64,000 nucleotides of DNA from Kitasatospora sp. NBC_01246 (GCF_036226505.1 NZ_CP108484.1:1-64000), one strand, 5' to 3'. Positions 44,877 through 54,154 are shown, counted from the stretch's first letter. Notes: generated from the sequence alone by a model not told the origin. Numbers and translations are program-made.

Positions 44877-44992
44877 GCAGCCCGACCGGGGCGCAGCAGG
44901 CGGTAGACCGAGCCCGGAAAGCCCCACAGCACGGACGGGACAGGCAGTCACCAACGACACCGTCGACCAACCCAAAGGAGACTATAAATAGG

Positions 44993-45019
44993 CCGTCCCG
45001 GCCCGGTGAGCTGGGACGG
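44993..45019. terminator. terminator between convergent genes
   Basis: CCGTCCC/GGGACGG 7-bp stem with a thirteen-base loop, 18 bases beyond the leftward helicase stop and 117 beyond the XRE stop. It may serve both sides. Confidence 0.5.
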
Positions 45020-45036
45020 CGGGTGTACGAGGCGGG

Positions 45037-47412
45037 TCAGCTGGCATCGGTTTCGGAGTGCCGGTGGAGCGCGTCCAGGAGCGCGGTCTGCTGGGCGCTG
45101 AGCTTGCCGTCGGCGCGGGCCTTGTCCTGCTTGCGCAGCCACGCACCCGGTCGAAAGGTCGGGTCGCCTTCGCCGCCGGTGCGGTTGGCCGGGCCGGTGA
45201 GGGTGCCGCCGGCGGTGAGGTAGGCGAGCAGGCGGCGGTAGGAGCGGTTCCAGTCCGGGTCGATGCGCCACATCGCGTCCAGGGCGGTCAGCTTGGCGTC
45301 CTGCTCTGCCGTGAGCTTGGCGTTCTTGCGCTGGCGGCCGACCCAGGCGCCCACGGCGTGGCCGTCGCGCTTCTCGGCGGCGGGGATCGCCAGGTGGCCG
45401 TGCCTCTGGGCCCAGGCGCGGGCGTGGGCGTAGCCGCGGTCCCAGGAGCGGGCGTGTTTGTCCCAGATCATGCCGAGCTGGTCGAGTTCGTGGATGCGGA
45501 CCGGGGCGAGGAGGCCGGCACCGTGGAGGTAGCGCTGCCGGTCGAGCCAGGAGATCAGCGCGCCGTCGCGGGTCTTGTCGGTGGGGTCGAGGTGGTGGTG
45601 GCCGGTGTGGAACGCGGCGGCCAGCTGGTACATCCGCTGCCACTCGGTGGCGCGCGGGTTGAAGGCGCGCAGCTTCACGGTCCGGAGGATCTGGGCGGCG
45701 TGCTCGCGGGCGTTGATCCGCAGCCAGTCCACCGGCGACTCCGGGGCGGCCGGCTGCTCGGCGTCACCGGCCTCGCCGGTCTCCTCGCCCTCCTCGGACT
45801 CGGTGATGGTGTCCTGGTCCTTCTCGCCGACCCGGCGGGTGCGCAGCTCGGTGATCCGGCCGACGACGCGGGCGTCGTGGGCGGCCAGGGCGCGCAGGAC
45901 GCGCCAGATGGTGCGGAAGGAGGAGGCCTCGATCTCGTCGTCGGCCTCGGCCTTCACGGCCTCGCCCGCGTCCTGGATCTCGGCCGGGTCGGCGGCCTGG
46001 GTGTCGTCGCCGATCTCGGGGGTGGGCAGGTAGACGGGGATGATGACCCAGGAGACCTTGCCCTGCCGGTAGGACTGGCGCAGGGCCCGGCCGACGGCCT
46101 GGACGACGTCGATGACGCTCGACTTCGGATCCGCGAAGACGATGGCGTCCACGGCCTCGACGTCGATGCCCTCGTTCAGGAGCCGGCTGTTGCAGATGAT
46201 GCAGCACTCCTCGCCCTCCTCCCCGGGCCGCTCTCCGGTGGTGGCCGAGAAGGTGGCGAACGCCGCGCGGCGGTCCTTCAGCTTGTCGCTGCCGGCCACC
46301 GCGAGGGCGGTCACCCGCTCCGGCCGGTCCGCATCCGGGAGCAGCTCGGCGGTGGCGTTCATGGTGGCGGCGAACTCCCGGGCGGCGGCGACGCGGGAGT
46401 GGAAGGTGATGACCCGGCGCAGCTGGAGGTCGGCGACGGCGCGCAGCACCGCGATCTGCAACGCGAGGCGCAGGAGTTCCTCGTTGGAGCGCTGGGAGCG
46501 GAGGTCGGCGACGGCGGGCAGGTTGAGGAGTTCACGCAGGTCCTCGTCGGTGACGACGGGCACCAGGACGCGGTAGTCGGCGAGGTAGCCGTGCTCGATG
46601 CCCTGGCCGAGCGTCCAGGTGTAGACGGTCTCGCCGTAGATCGAGGTGTCCGTCATGGAGCAGAGCGCGGGCAGCTGCTCCGCGCCCTGGCCGTCGGCGT
46701 CGGCGGTGAGGTCGGCCAGGCCCGGCTTCGCGCGGGTGTCGTCGGCGATCTTCGGGGTGGCGGTGAGGTACAGCCGGCGCAGCGCGGGGACCTTGTCGTC
46801 GGAGTGGATCGCCGCCCACGCCTTCCCTTCGGAGCCTGCCGTCCGGTGTGCCTCGTCGATGATCACGACGTCCCAGGCGGGCAGATTGAACTGCTGGTGT
46901 GCCTGGACGATGCGCTCCAGCGAGGCGTACGTGGCGTAGACGGTCACCGGCTGGCCGTCCGAGGCTCCCTTGACCAGGTCGGCGATCCGGGCCGCCTGGG
47001 TGGACACCTCGGCGTGAACGCGGCCGCCGGCCTCCGCGCTCTCCAGCGCCTCCGCCCGCGAACACGCCGCCACCGCCAGCCCCCGGCGGCCGCCCTTCAG
47101 CGACCAGGCGGCGGCGGTCTGCTCCAGCAACTCGATCGTCGGCACCAGGACCAGCAGCCGGCCCTTCGCCGCCAGGCGCCGCGCGCAGCCGGCGGCGATC
47201 AGGGTCTTGCCGGAGCCGGTGGCGGCGACGACCGTCGCCCGGCCGCCATTCTTCACGGCCTTCACCGCAGCGGCGACGGCGTCCTTCTGGAACCAGTGCA
47301 GCGGCAGCGGGTTCACCGTGGCGGTGCCGGTCGGCTGCGCCGGAACCGGCTGTCCGGGCCGGTCGGGGGAAGCGGCCGAGACGCCGGCCTCGGTGGCGGT
47401 GGTGGTCTCCAC
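45037..47412 (-). CDS. DEAH helicase with helicase-associated domains
   Basis: The protein has 791 residues from GTG 47412, with GGAG eleven bases upstream. Core: PLPLHWFQKDAVAAAVKAVK (Q-motif region), Walker A ATGSGKT at 64-70, DEAH at 185-188 in VVIIDEAHRTAGSEG, YLTATPKI (motif III), and the second lobe with QAVGRALRQ (motif VI). After a 150-residue insert come repeats of the helicase-associated type: WDRGYAHARAWAQRHGHLAI followed by VGAWVGRQRKNAKLTAEQ, and a last one ending AWLRKQDKARADGKLSAQQ. It should move along or remodel DNA with ATP. It is the last gene of a five-gene leftward operon. Fragments of relatives occur at 8047, 10011 and 59775. Confidence 0.9.
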   Translation of the reverse strand: METTTATEAGVSAASPDRPGQPVPAQPTGTATVNPLPLHWFQKDAVAAAVKAVKNGGRATVVAATGSGKTLIAAGCARRLAAKGRLLVLVPTIELLEQTAAAWSLKGGRRGLAVAACSRAEALESAEAGGRVHAEVSTQAARIADLVKGASDGQPVTVYATYASLERIVQAHQQFNLPAWDVVIIDEAHRTAGSEGKAWAAIHSDDKVPALRRLYLTATPKIADDTRAKPGLADLTADADGQGAEQLPALCSMTDTSIYGETVYTWTLGQGIEHGYLADYRVLVPVVTDEDLRELLNLPAVADLRSQRSNEELLRLALQIAVLRAVADLQLRRVITFHSRVAAAREFAATMNATAELLPDADRPERVTALAVAGSDKLKDRRAAFATFSATTGERPGEEGEECCIICNSRLLNEGIDVEAVDAIVFADPKSSVIDVVQAVGRALRQSYRQGKVSWVIIPVYLPTPEIGDDTQAADPAEIQDAGEAVKAEADDEIEASSFRTIWRVLRALAAHDARVVGRITELRTRRVGEKDQDTITESEEGEETGEAGDAEQPAAPESPVDWLRINAREHAAQILRTVKLRAFNPRATEWQRMYQLAAAFHTGHHHLDPTDKTRDGALISWLDRQRYLHGAGLLAPVRIHELDQLGMIWDKHARSWDRGYAHARAWAQRHGHLAIPAAEKRDGHAVGAWVGRQRKNAKLTAEQDAKLTALDAMWRIDPDWNRSYRRLLAYLTAGGTLTGPANRTGGEGDPTFRPGAWLRKQDKARADGKLSAQQTALLDALHRHSETDAS

Positions 47413-47515
47413 GGCGGTGCGTCTCCTGTTCTGCCGGGTGGTGCGGATGCGGGGCCGGGGTGGGGCGGGAGGTGGCACGGGGTGGGCGCCCGGTCGGGGT
47501 GCCCACCCCGTGCGG

Positions 47516-47782
47516 CTATTCGGGGGTGTTGTCGGCGTTGGCCGGCAGTTCGTAGGTGTCGGTGTCGTCCGTCCAGTTGTAGACCCACTGCTTTCGGACC
47601 GTGACCTTGGCGGCCCAGGGGAACAGGCCTTCGGCGAGTCCGATGACCCGGTCCGAGATCGTGTCGAGCGCCTTCTGGATCTTGGCTCCGTGGATGTTCC
47701 GCTTCAGGCCTCTCGGCACCTCGAACTCGAAGCTGATTCGAAGAGCACGAGGCGTGCCGGTGGGCTCCGTGGGTTCCGTCAT
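47516..47782 (-). CDS. small hypothetical protein, 88 residues
   Basis: ATG 47782 is behind GGAAGGGGGA. The protein has an acidic start and end and a middle with beta and helix (ALRISFEFEVPRGLKRNIHG, KIQKALDTISDRVIGLAEGL, FPWAAKVTVRKQWVYNWT). No known family. Its place between the HTH gene and the helicase, with 147 and 103 bases on either side, suggests a role with them. Confidence 0.65.
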   Translation of the reverse strand: MTEPTEPTGTPRALRISFEFEVPRGLKRNIHGAKIQKALDTISDRVIGLAEGLFPWAAKVTVRKQWVYNWTDDTDTYELPANADNTPE

Positions 47783-47929
47783 AGGGCTCCCCCTTCCGAT
47801 GATTTTTCCTCAACATAGCCGTCCCTCGTGAAATTGGTCAGGTTTCACGAAAGTTGGCGCCCTGGCGCGAGGCCTCTCCTGGGGCCGGGCCAAGGTTGGG
47901 AAGAGGCGGCCGGGGTCCCCGGGGGCCGG

Positions 47930-48658
47930 TCAGCCGATCAGGACGTCGGAGCTCTGGTGTCCGGCGGGGGTCCAGGTGCGGATTTCCAGGTAGACGATCT
48001 CGGCGTCCTCGGTGGCGCGACCGGTCTCGACCAGCCAGGTCCGTACCGCGTGGACGACGTCGCCGTGCGAGGCGGCCACCCGCCGCGACCACTCGGTGGC
48101 GGGGAAGCCGCCGGTGGCGGAGGAGCCGTAGGTACGCTCCTCGGTGCCGTCGGCGCGCGGCACCACGCCGCGCCGGATGCCCGGAGAGTCCTGCCTCGAC
48201 CCGGCCGCCAGGGTGAAGTGGCGGGAGAGCATCCGCACCGTCAGCGCGACCCGGCCGTCGGCGGCCGCGGCCGCGTGAACCACGGCCGCCAGGTGCGCGG
48301 CACCGGACCTGATCGCCTGCTTCCCCGCCCGGCCGGCCATGCTCCCGCCCGGGGTGCCGATCACGTCCTTGCCCCGCACCCGCGCCTTCTGCCCCGTCCT
48401 GGTGCGGCGGCGCTCGACGTTCTCCTGGGCAACGGCCGAAAGGGCCTCGGCGTCGCGTTCGCCGCCGCGCACGGCCCGCACCAGCTGGCGCAGGGCACCG
48501 ACCATGCTGGCGCCCTTGCCCTTGGTGAAGAACTGCGAGACCAGCGAGGCGTCGCGGCCGAGCATCTTGGCGACCTGGCGTTTGGTGTAGCCCTGGTCGA
48601 TCAGCTCCTGGGTCAACCGGGCGGCCTCGTTCGGGTGGTTCGGATCGGCCGGGCTCAC
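47930..48658 (-). CDS. HTH protein, possible terminal-protein-like
   Basis: The protein has 242 residues; its ATG overlaps the stop of the 775-residue gene (ATGA). Residues 14-50 are a helix-turn-helix (ELIDQGYTKRQVAKMLGRDA, SLVSQFFTKGKG), followed by a basic region (VERRRTRTGQKARVRGKDVI) and an alanine-rich helix, then a beta-rich C-terminal half (RVALTVRMLSRHFTLAAG, VVHAVRTWLVET) ending in acidic IVYLEIRTW. Coupled after a large protein, with N-terminal HTH and an acidic/aromatic end, it recalls the tap-tpg arrangement of Streptomyces telomere proteins. That is inference; I see no strong sequence match to Tpg. Confidence 0.6.
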   Translation of the reverse strand: MSPADPNHPNEAARLTQELIDQGYTKRQVAKMLGRDASLVSQFFTKGKGASMVGALRQLVRAVRGGERDAEALSAVAQENVERRRTRTGQKARVRGKDVIGTPGGSMAGRAGKQAIRSGAAHLAAVVHAAAAADGRVALTVRMLSRHFTLAAGSRQDSPGIRRGVVPRADGTEERTYGSSATGGFPATEWSRRVAASHGDVVHAVRTWLVETGRATEDAEIVYLEIRTWTPAGHQSSDVLIG

Positions 48659-50982
48659 TGGTCAGCGCCCTTCTCGGTGGCGGCGAGTTCGGCGCGGCCC
48701 AGGCCGCGCAGCTGCAGGTACTGCTCCTGGCTGATCGGGTGCTGGATGGGGCCGGTGAGGTGGCCCTTGAGGAGATAGTCGCCCACCTCGCCCCGGTAGG
48801 GCCAGGGCTGGCGCTCGGTCAGGGCGATGCCGTCGGTGCCGAAGTAGACGACCGTGCCGGGCTTCGCGTGCAGGGCGCCGGCGTGGCCGATGACCTCCTT
48901 GCCCTGCCGGTACTTCATGTCCAGCAGCGCCGCCCGCGCCCCGGACCACACGTAGGCGGCCCACTCCGGGTGGGCGTAGGGGTCGCGGGAGAAGCCGGCC
49001 TGCCGCTGCCACGTCACCACGCTGTCGCCCTGGCCGAGGATCTCCACCCCGGCGGGGAGGGTCTCGCCGAGCGGGGTGGTGCCGGAGACCAGACGCGGGC
49101 GCTGCGCGAAGCCCCCCAGCCCGAACAGCAGCACCGACCGGACCGCGCGGGAGGAGAGGTAGGCCGCCTGGCGCTGGCGCTCGTCACCGTGCAGCTTCGA
49201 GAGGTTGCTCAGGTCCGCCCACGCCGCCTTCAACCGCTTGCCCCACTCGTCCAAGGGCTTGCCGTCCTCGAACAGCAGGCCGCCGAGGATCTCGACCTTC
49301 CACGGCATCAGGTGGTTGGACAGCGCCAGGTGGACCTCGGCGCCGCCCGCCCACGTCGTGAACGTCGTCCCCGGCGCCGAGGGGTAGACCCAGGCCCGGT
49401 CCCCGGTCACCGGCGCGGGCAGCAGCCCCACGTGGTTCCACCCAGCCGGGACCGTCACCCGCACGTTCCAGTGCGAGCAGGACATCAGCGCCTTCACCTG
49501 CTCCTGCCCGGTCATCGCGGCGAATGCGGCGGCGGTGATGCGGCGCGGAACGCCGACCGGCGACTTCCACAGGTGCTTCGCGTAGGCGAAGGTGCGGTCG
49601 TACTCCACCAACGCCGGCAACTGCTCCGGCACCCGAGGCGGCAGGAGCAACTCGGTCCGGCCCTGGCCGCCGGTCGCGTGCAGCAACCCGCGCAGCTCCT
49701 CGGACAGGACCGGGTAGCCGCCGGCCCACTTGCCCGTGGTCGGGATCGTGCGCGACCACAGGTCCCGGCCGGTCTGACTCGGGGAGCCCATGAGCACGGC
49801 GTCGTCCCAGTGGCGGCGCAGCGCCTGCCACAGCAGCGTGAACGCCTGGCGGCAGGTGACGACGTCGGCGCCGTCCGGGTCGAACCACTCCCCCATCGAA
49901 CGGATCTCGGTGGTGGCGCTGTCCGGGGCCGCGGTGGGGGCGTAGCGGCCGACCGGCTGGCGCTGGTGGACGAAGTGCCCGGCGAGCTTGTCCCGGCCCG
50001 AGCCGACGGCGGTGGTCCACCGCTCGCTCGGCGTGTTCAGCCAGGCGGCGACCGCGTCCTTCAACGTGGAGTAGCGCTCGGCGCCGTCGTGCCAGGGAGC
50101 TCCGGCCGTGATGTAGACCCGCTCCGTGCCCGGCGCGGCATGCAGGACGGCATCCAGGATCTCCCCCGGGGTGCGGGCACCGAGGTCCAGGCGCACCACG
50201 CGGTCGCGCACCGCCAGGTCGCCGGTCGCCGCGTCCAGGAACACCGTCGAGCGGGCCTGCTGGACGAAGTTCGGACGCTTGGACACCAGGCCCGTGGTCA
50301 CGGCCTCGAACCGCGCGCCCGCTCGGCCTTCGGGAAGGGCGGGCAGCTCACGCGGACCGACCGCCTGGGCCACCGGACGCACTGGGGCGGCGACCGGAGC
50401 GGCCGCATCCTGCCCGGTGGCTCTGGTGATCGACGCGGTGGTGGGGTCCGAGGTGGCCTGTACGCCGGGTTCTGTCTCCCCGGCGACCGGGACGACCTGC
50501 GCAGCAGGAGCGGGCTCGGCCGGGGCGGGCTGCTCGGCGACGGCCTGGTCCTCGACCTCGGTCAGCGCCTCCGCCACCGGGGCGGCCGGGGCCGGCTGCT
50601 CGACGACAAGGGCCGGGGCGGGGCGGGTCAGCGCCGGGGCGACCGCGACGGCGGGCTCGGCGACCGGCTCCGCCGTCGACGCCGGGGCGGGCGCGGCGGT
50701 GGCGGCCTGGTCCTCGACCTTGGCGGTGCGGACGGCGGCCGGGGTCGGGTCCAGCAGCGGGGCGATCCGCACGACGTCGCCGACCGACAGCCCGGAGGCC
50801 TTCGCGATGGCCGGCGCCTGGGCGCCCTCGTACCCCGCCAGGCCTGCCACGCGGCGCGAGCGCTGGGCGGTGAGCTTGTCCAGCTCCTTCCGCGCGGCCG
50901 CGACCTGCTTCTCGGCGGCCGTGATCTCGGTGCGCAGCTCGCGCAGACCGGCGAGCTCGGCGGTGTACGTCTTACGGTCCAT
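48655..50982 (-). CDS. 775-residue protein, HTH plus polymerase-like region
   Basis: Starts at ATG 50982. Residues 10-45 are a coiled coil, 45-78 an HTH (YEGAQAPAIAKASGLSVGDV), 80-215 a Pro/Ala/Glu linker. The C-terminal 500 residues are one large unrecognised domain. In it, EYDRTFAYAKHLW (about 459), LLFGLGGFAQRP (about 617) and VVYFGTDGIALTE (about 713-725) come in the order and rough spacing of polymerase motifs A, B and C, with aspartates in A and C but no clear lysine in B. Alternatives are a Tap/Tac-like telomere-associated protein or a large replication initiator. The gene is intact and translationally coupled to the HTH gene after it. Domain homology needs a profile search. Confidence 0.6.
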   Translation of the reverse strand: MDRKTYTAELAGLRELRTEITAAEKQVAAARKELDKLTAQRSRRVAGLAGYEGAQAPAIAKASGLSVGDVVRIAPLLDPTPAAVRTAKVEDQAATAAPAPASTAEPVAEPAVAVAPALTRPAPALVVEQPAPAAPVAEALTEVEDQAVAEQPAPAEPAPAAQVVPVAGETEPGVQATSDPTTASITRATGQDAAAPVAAPVRPVAQAVGPRELPALPEGRAGARFEAVTTGLVSKRPNFVQQARSTVFLDAATGDLAVRDRVVRLDLGARTPGEILDAVLHAAPGTERVYITAGAPWHDGAERYSTLKDAVAAWLNTPSERWTTAVGSGRDKLAGHFVHQRQPVGRYAPTAAPDSATTEIRSMGEWFDPDGADVVTCRQAFTLLWQALRRHWDDAVLMGSPSQTGRDLWSRTIPTTGKWAGGYPVLSEELRGLLHATGGQGRTELLLPPRVPEQLPALVEYDRTFAYAKHLWKSPVGVPRRITAAAFAAMTGQEQVKALMSCSHWNVRVTVPAGWNHVGLLPAPVTGDRAWVYPSAPGTTFTTWAGGAEVHLALSNHLMPWKVEILGGLLFEDGKPLDEWGKRLKAAWADLSNLSKLHGDERQRQAAYLSSRAVRSVLLFGLGGFAQRPRLVSGTTPLGETLPAGVEILGQGDSVVTWQRQAGFSRDPYAHPEWAAYVWSGARAALLDMKYRQGKEVIGHAGALHAKPGTVVYFGTDGIALTERQPWPYRGEVGDYLLKGHLTGPIQHPISQEQYLQLRGLGRAELAATEKGADQ

Positions 50983-50989
50983 CAGCGGG

Positions 50990-51619
50990 TCACTCCCCCT
51001 CGGCGACGGTGGTGTCGGTGGTCGGGCGGGTGGTGACGTAGGCGATCGGGCCGCCGGACACGGACGCCAGGCGGGTGCCGAGCAGCAGGCTCGCCAGGCG
51101 GGCGTCCTCCGGGTCGGTGGGGTCGGCGGCGTTCGCGGGGACGGTGAGGTCGGTCAGGTAGCCGGCCAACCGCGCCTTCGGGAACCGGTACCGGCCCGCG
51201 GTGCCGACCGCGCCGTCGCCCTCCCACTCCTGAATGCCGGTCAGTACCGCGACCACGAAGGAGGCCACCGTCACCGGCAGCACGGCGCCGGTCGAGACGC
51301 GGGCCGGGTCGCACCGCCACCACCCGGACAGCGCGGCCAGCAGCTGCGCCTGGTCCAGGCCGATGCCGAAGCCGATCCACTCGCGGTCCGGCTCCTCCAC
51401 CCGCTGCGGGGCGTCCGAGCGCAGCACCGCCACCTCGGCCACGCCCAGCGCGGTCAGGTCGGCGGCCGGGCGGGCCTGCAACCGCTGGAGAGCGGCCAGC
51501 GGGAACACCTGCCGACCGGTGTCGCGCACGCCCGGCACCACCCCCGTGGCCATCAACTTCTTCACCGTCGGGATCGAACACCCCAACGCCGTCCCGGCCT
51601 GCCCCGTCGTCACGAACAC
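50990..51619 (-). CDS. HTH regulator, first gene of helicase operon
   Basis: About 209 residues from GTG 51619 (other GTG codons at 51625 and 51613 are possible), behind AGGGGGG. The N-terminus is an excisionase/MerR-like winged helix: VTTGQAGTALGCSIPTVKKL, MATGVVPGVRDTGRQVFPLA, LQRLQARPAADL. The rest is mostly helical (LDQAQLLAALSGWW, FVVAVLTGIQEWE) without a known domain. It lies 7 bases before the 775-residue gene. It probably regulates the operon and perhaps the divergent OLD gene; the TAGAG/CTCTA palindrome upstream is a candidate site. Confidence 0.7.
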   Translation of the reverse strand: MFVTTGQAGTALGCSIPTVKKLMATGVVPGVRDTGRQVFPLAALQRLQARPAADLTALGVAEVAVLRSDAPQRVEEPDREWIGFGIGLDQAQLLAALSGWWRCDPARVSTGAVLPVTVASFVVAVLTGIQEWEGDGAVGTAGRYRFPKARLAGYLTDLTVPANAADPTDPEDARLASLLLGTRLASVSGGPIAYVTTRPTTDTTVAEGE

Positions 51620-51826
51620 ACCCACAACCCCCCTACGCCTATTCACCTACCTTGAAACGCTAGAGCGACTCTACGCCTCCCCACCAACACTGTCCACGCC
51701 TTTTCAGTAAGTAACATAAGCATGGGGATGGACGGTGAGCTCCGTTTGTAAGGCGAAAGCCCATTGCCAACCGATGTGGTCTACCATGCTCCTCCGCATC
51801 GGCCAGGCACGGACGAACGGCGTCTC
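51620..51826. promoter_or_regulatory. divergent promoter region with palindrome
   Basis: Lower GC than neighbours. TAGAG-CGA-CTCTA at 51661-51673 is a perfect inverted repeat about 42 bases upstream of the HTH gene. The rightward OLD gene starts at 51827. Both transcripts must start here. Confidence 0.5.
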
Positions 51827-53890
51827 ATGAAGATTCATTCGATAGCGGCTCAGGACTTCCTCTCCTTCGCCTCCCTCGACCTCCCTCTGAGGTCCGGGAC
51901 GACGGTCGTCACCGGGCCCAACGGTGCCGGGAAGTCGAACCTGGGCGCCGCCGTCGCGCTGCCTCTGCTGGTCCTGGAGCACGGACTTGGCGGCTCCCGA
52001 GACTCCGATCCGTTGGAGCTGTATGAGCGGGCCGGTCGGTTCGGTGCCGACGCCTACACCGTCAGCCTCGAAATCGAGCTGGACCAGCCCGGCGAGCAGG
52101 AGCTGGTGCGGTTGTTCGTAGAAGCCGCGGTAACCGCCAACGCGCTCAACGCTCATGCTGAGACGAGGCATCCGGAGAGAGGCGTACTCGCGCTGTTCCC
52201 GGGGTTGGGCGTTGCAGCGGACTCCGTCACGTCACTGTTTCGGGGCACGCTGCGGATCGCGTTCTCGGCACGCCGCCGGACCCACTGGTGGGCTGCCTGG
52301 GAGTTCGACCACGACGGCCAGCCGATGCAGTGGATCCTCCGCGGACCCCACGCCGACTGGCTCTGCCACGGACAGCTTCCGCCTTGGGCGGAGGGAGGCT
52401 CTGCTTCGCCGCTGCTGCGGTTCACGGAAGTGGGGACCGAGCAGCGGGCCGTTGAGGCGACGATGATCTACCACTTCCTGCGGGCAGAGTCGTCGTCGCA
52501 GAGAAGGAAGGCGGAACCTGCGGCGATCGACTTCGCCCGCATCATGGCGAACATCGATCCTACGAGAGCGCGTGCCGTCGACGTCCCGGCCCTCACCGAC
52601 GGCTCGGGCATCGAGCCGCCCGCCGTCGCGGCGCTCTCGCACGCCTTGGGCCGCGACGACACAGGGCAGGAACGCTACGACTTCCGTTCCGTCCTCGCCG
52701 CCGTACTGCGTCAAGGCCTGGTGCTCACCGACAACCGCCGCCTCCCCCTGGCGCGGAACTTCCCCCTCGCGAGCCTGAGCAGTCCCGTCGACCTGCGCGA
52801 CGGCAGCGCGGTGGCCGCCGAGCTGTACCGCCTCAAGAACGGCAGCATCGAGGAGCAGCACCGCTTCGCACAGGCCCGGACGACCTTCAAGGACATCACG
52901 CGTCTCGACCTGCACCTGCGCAGCACCCCCGCCGCCGACCAGGGTATGGCGATCGACATCCTCGTCGGCCCGGCCGGCAGCGCCTGCATCGTCCAGTTCG
53001 CGGGCGCCGGCGTCCAGGAGTCCCTGCTGCTCGCCACCCTGCTGGCAGGAGAGCCCGGCCGCGTCATCATCCTCGACGAGCCGGCCGTCAACCTGCACCC
53101 CACCGTGCAACGCAGTCTGTCCCGCCACCTCGCCGGCGTGCAGGGCATCGTCATCACACACAGCCCCGACCTGGTCCCCTGCTCCGACGCCACGGACCTC
53201 GACCGCGTCGTACGCCTCACCCAGCAGGCCGACGGCACCCGCGTCAGCTCCCTGAGCGCCGCACACCGCCCCCAGCTCGCCAACTGGATGCAGCGACTCC
53301 TCCTCTCCGACGTGCGAGCACTGCTTTTCGCCTCGGGGGTGATCCTGTGCGAAGGGGCCACCGAACTCGGCGCCCTGAGCCAGTGGTGGAGCCAGAACCC
53401 CGGCGGCCTCGGCGACCCTGGGAGCGCGAACATCGCGATGGTCGACGTGAACGGCGATGCGAGCTTCGGCGGGTACATCAACTACCTGGAGGCGTTCGGC
53501 ATCCCCTGGGCCGTCATCGCCGACGGCCCGGCGTTCGCGCCCACGGCCAACCTCGGCAAGCAGCTCAGAAAGCTTCGCCTCGCCCCGGACGACCCACCCG
53601 CCGCCGACGCCGACTTCGCCGCCTGGCGAACCTACTGGAACCGCGCCGGCGTCTTCACTCTGGCCGACACCTTCGGCACCGGCGGAACGAAGGCCGGCGA
53701 GATCGAAGCCTTCCTTGCCCGACTCGATAAATCCCTGCTGGAGACCGTCCAAGCCGAACATCGCTCCAGCAAGCCCCGCATCGGTGTCGCATTCGCGGCC
53801 GCCCACCCCAAGGTACCGACCGAGGTCACGGACCTGTACCAACAGATCCACACCCACCTCGCCAGCCCCTCAAACCGACCAGTCGGCTGA
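51827..53890 (+). CDS. OLD-family ATPase with TOPRIM nuclease
   Basis: The protein has 687 residues from ATG 51827 (MKIHSIAAQDFLSF); the frame upstream lacks protein character. The ABC-type ATPase has Walker A GPNGAGKS at 30-37 and Walker B VIILDEPAVNLHP at about 412-424, with an ITHSPDLVP loop after it. The C-terminal TOPRIM part has ILCEGATELGAL (catalytic Glu, about 505), VDVNGDASFGGYINYLEAFG and PWAVIADG (metal aspartates). OLD proteins cut or nick DNA under ATP control and act in phage defence. No UvrD-like helicase (Gabija), reverse transcriptase or other OLD partner is next to it, so it would be a stand-alone OLD or partner of the divergent operon. Confidence 0.88.
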   Translation: MKIHSIAAQDFLSFASLDLPLRSGTTVVTGPNGAGKSNLGAAVALPLLVLEHGLGGSRDSDPLELYERAGRFGADAYTVSLEIELDQPGEQELVRLFVEAAVTANALNAHAETRHPERGVLALFPGLGVAADSVTSLFRGTLRIAFSARRRTHWWAAWEFDHDGQPMQWILRGPHADWLCHGQLPPWAEGGSASPLLRFTEVGTEQRAVEATMIYHFLRAESSSQRRKAEPAAIDFARIMANIDPTRARAVDVPALTDGSGIEPPAVAALSHALGRDDTGQERYDFRSVLAAVLRQGLVLTDNRRLPLARNFPLASLSSPVDLRDGSAVAAELYRLKNGSIEEQHRFAQARTTFKDITRLDLHLRSTPAADQGMAIDILVGPAGSACIVQFAGAGVQESLLLATLLAGEPGRVIILDEPAVNLHPTVQRSLSRHLAGVQGIVITHSPDLVPCSDATDLDRVVRLTQQADGTRVSSLSAAHRPQLANWMQRLLLSDVRALLFASGVILCEGATELGALSQWWSQNPGGLGDPGSANIAMVDVNGDASFGGYINYLEAFGIPWAVIADGPAFAPTANLGKQLRKLRLAPDDPPAADADFAAWRTYWNRAGVFTLADTFGTGGTKAGEIEAFLARLDKSLLETVQAEHRSSKPRIGVAFAAAHPKVPTEVTDLYQQIHTHLASPSNRPVG

Positions 53891-53949
53891 ACACGCCAGC
53901 GCCTGCAAACTGCGGGACCCCGCCTGCCCAGCCACGGGGGCTCGCCAGG

Positions 53950-53985
53950 CCGGCCCAGCCGCCCAGCCGCCCAGCCGCCCAGCCT
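53950..53985. repeat. CCGCCCAG tandem repeat
   Basis: An 8-base unit, CCGCCCAG, is repeated about four times just after the OLD gene. It is simple-sequence slippage DNA with no visible role. Confidence 0.75.
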
Positions 53986-54154
53986 CTAACGCCAGACGGT
54001 CGCCCCGATCACGGGGAGCCCGCCCCCATTTGTGCCACCTGGTGAACCCGGTGGGTCAGGAGGGAATTCCGATCCCGCATGCGCCAGCCAGGGAGCCCAG
54101 GCGGTCTTCGCGAACCCCAGTGGACAGCCGCGCGCCACCCCCAGCACCTTCCAG

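Noticed and set aside
51827-53890. Gabija system
   Set aside because: The OLD protein fits GajA in outline, but there is no UvrD/PcrA-like gajB next to it.
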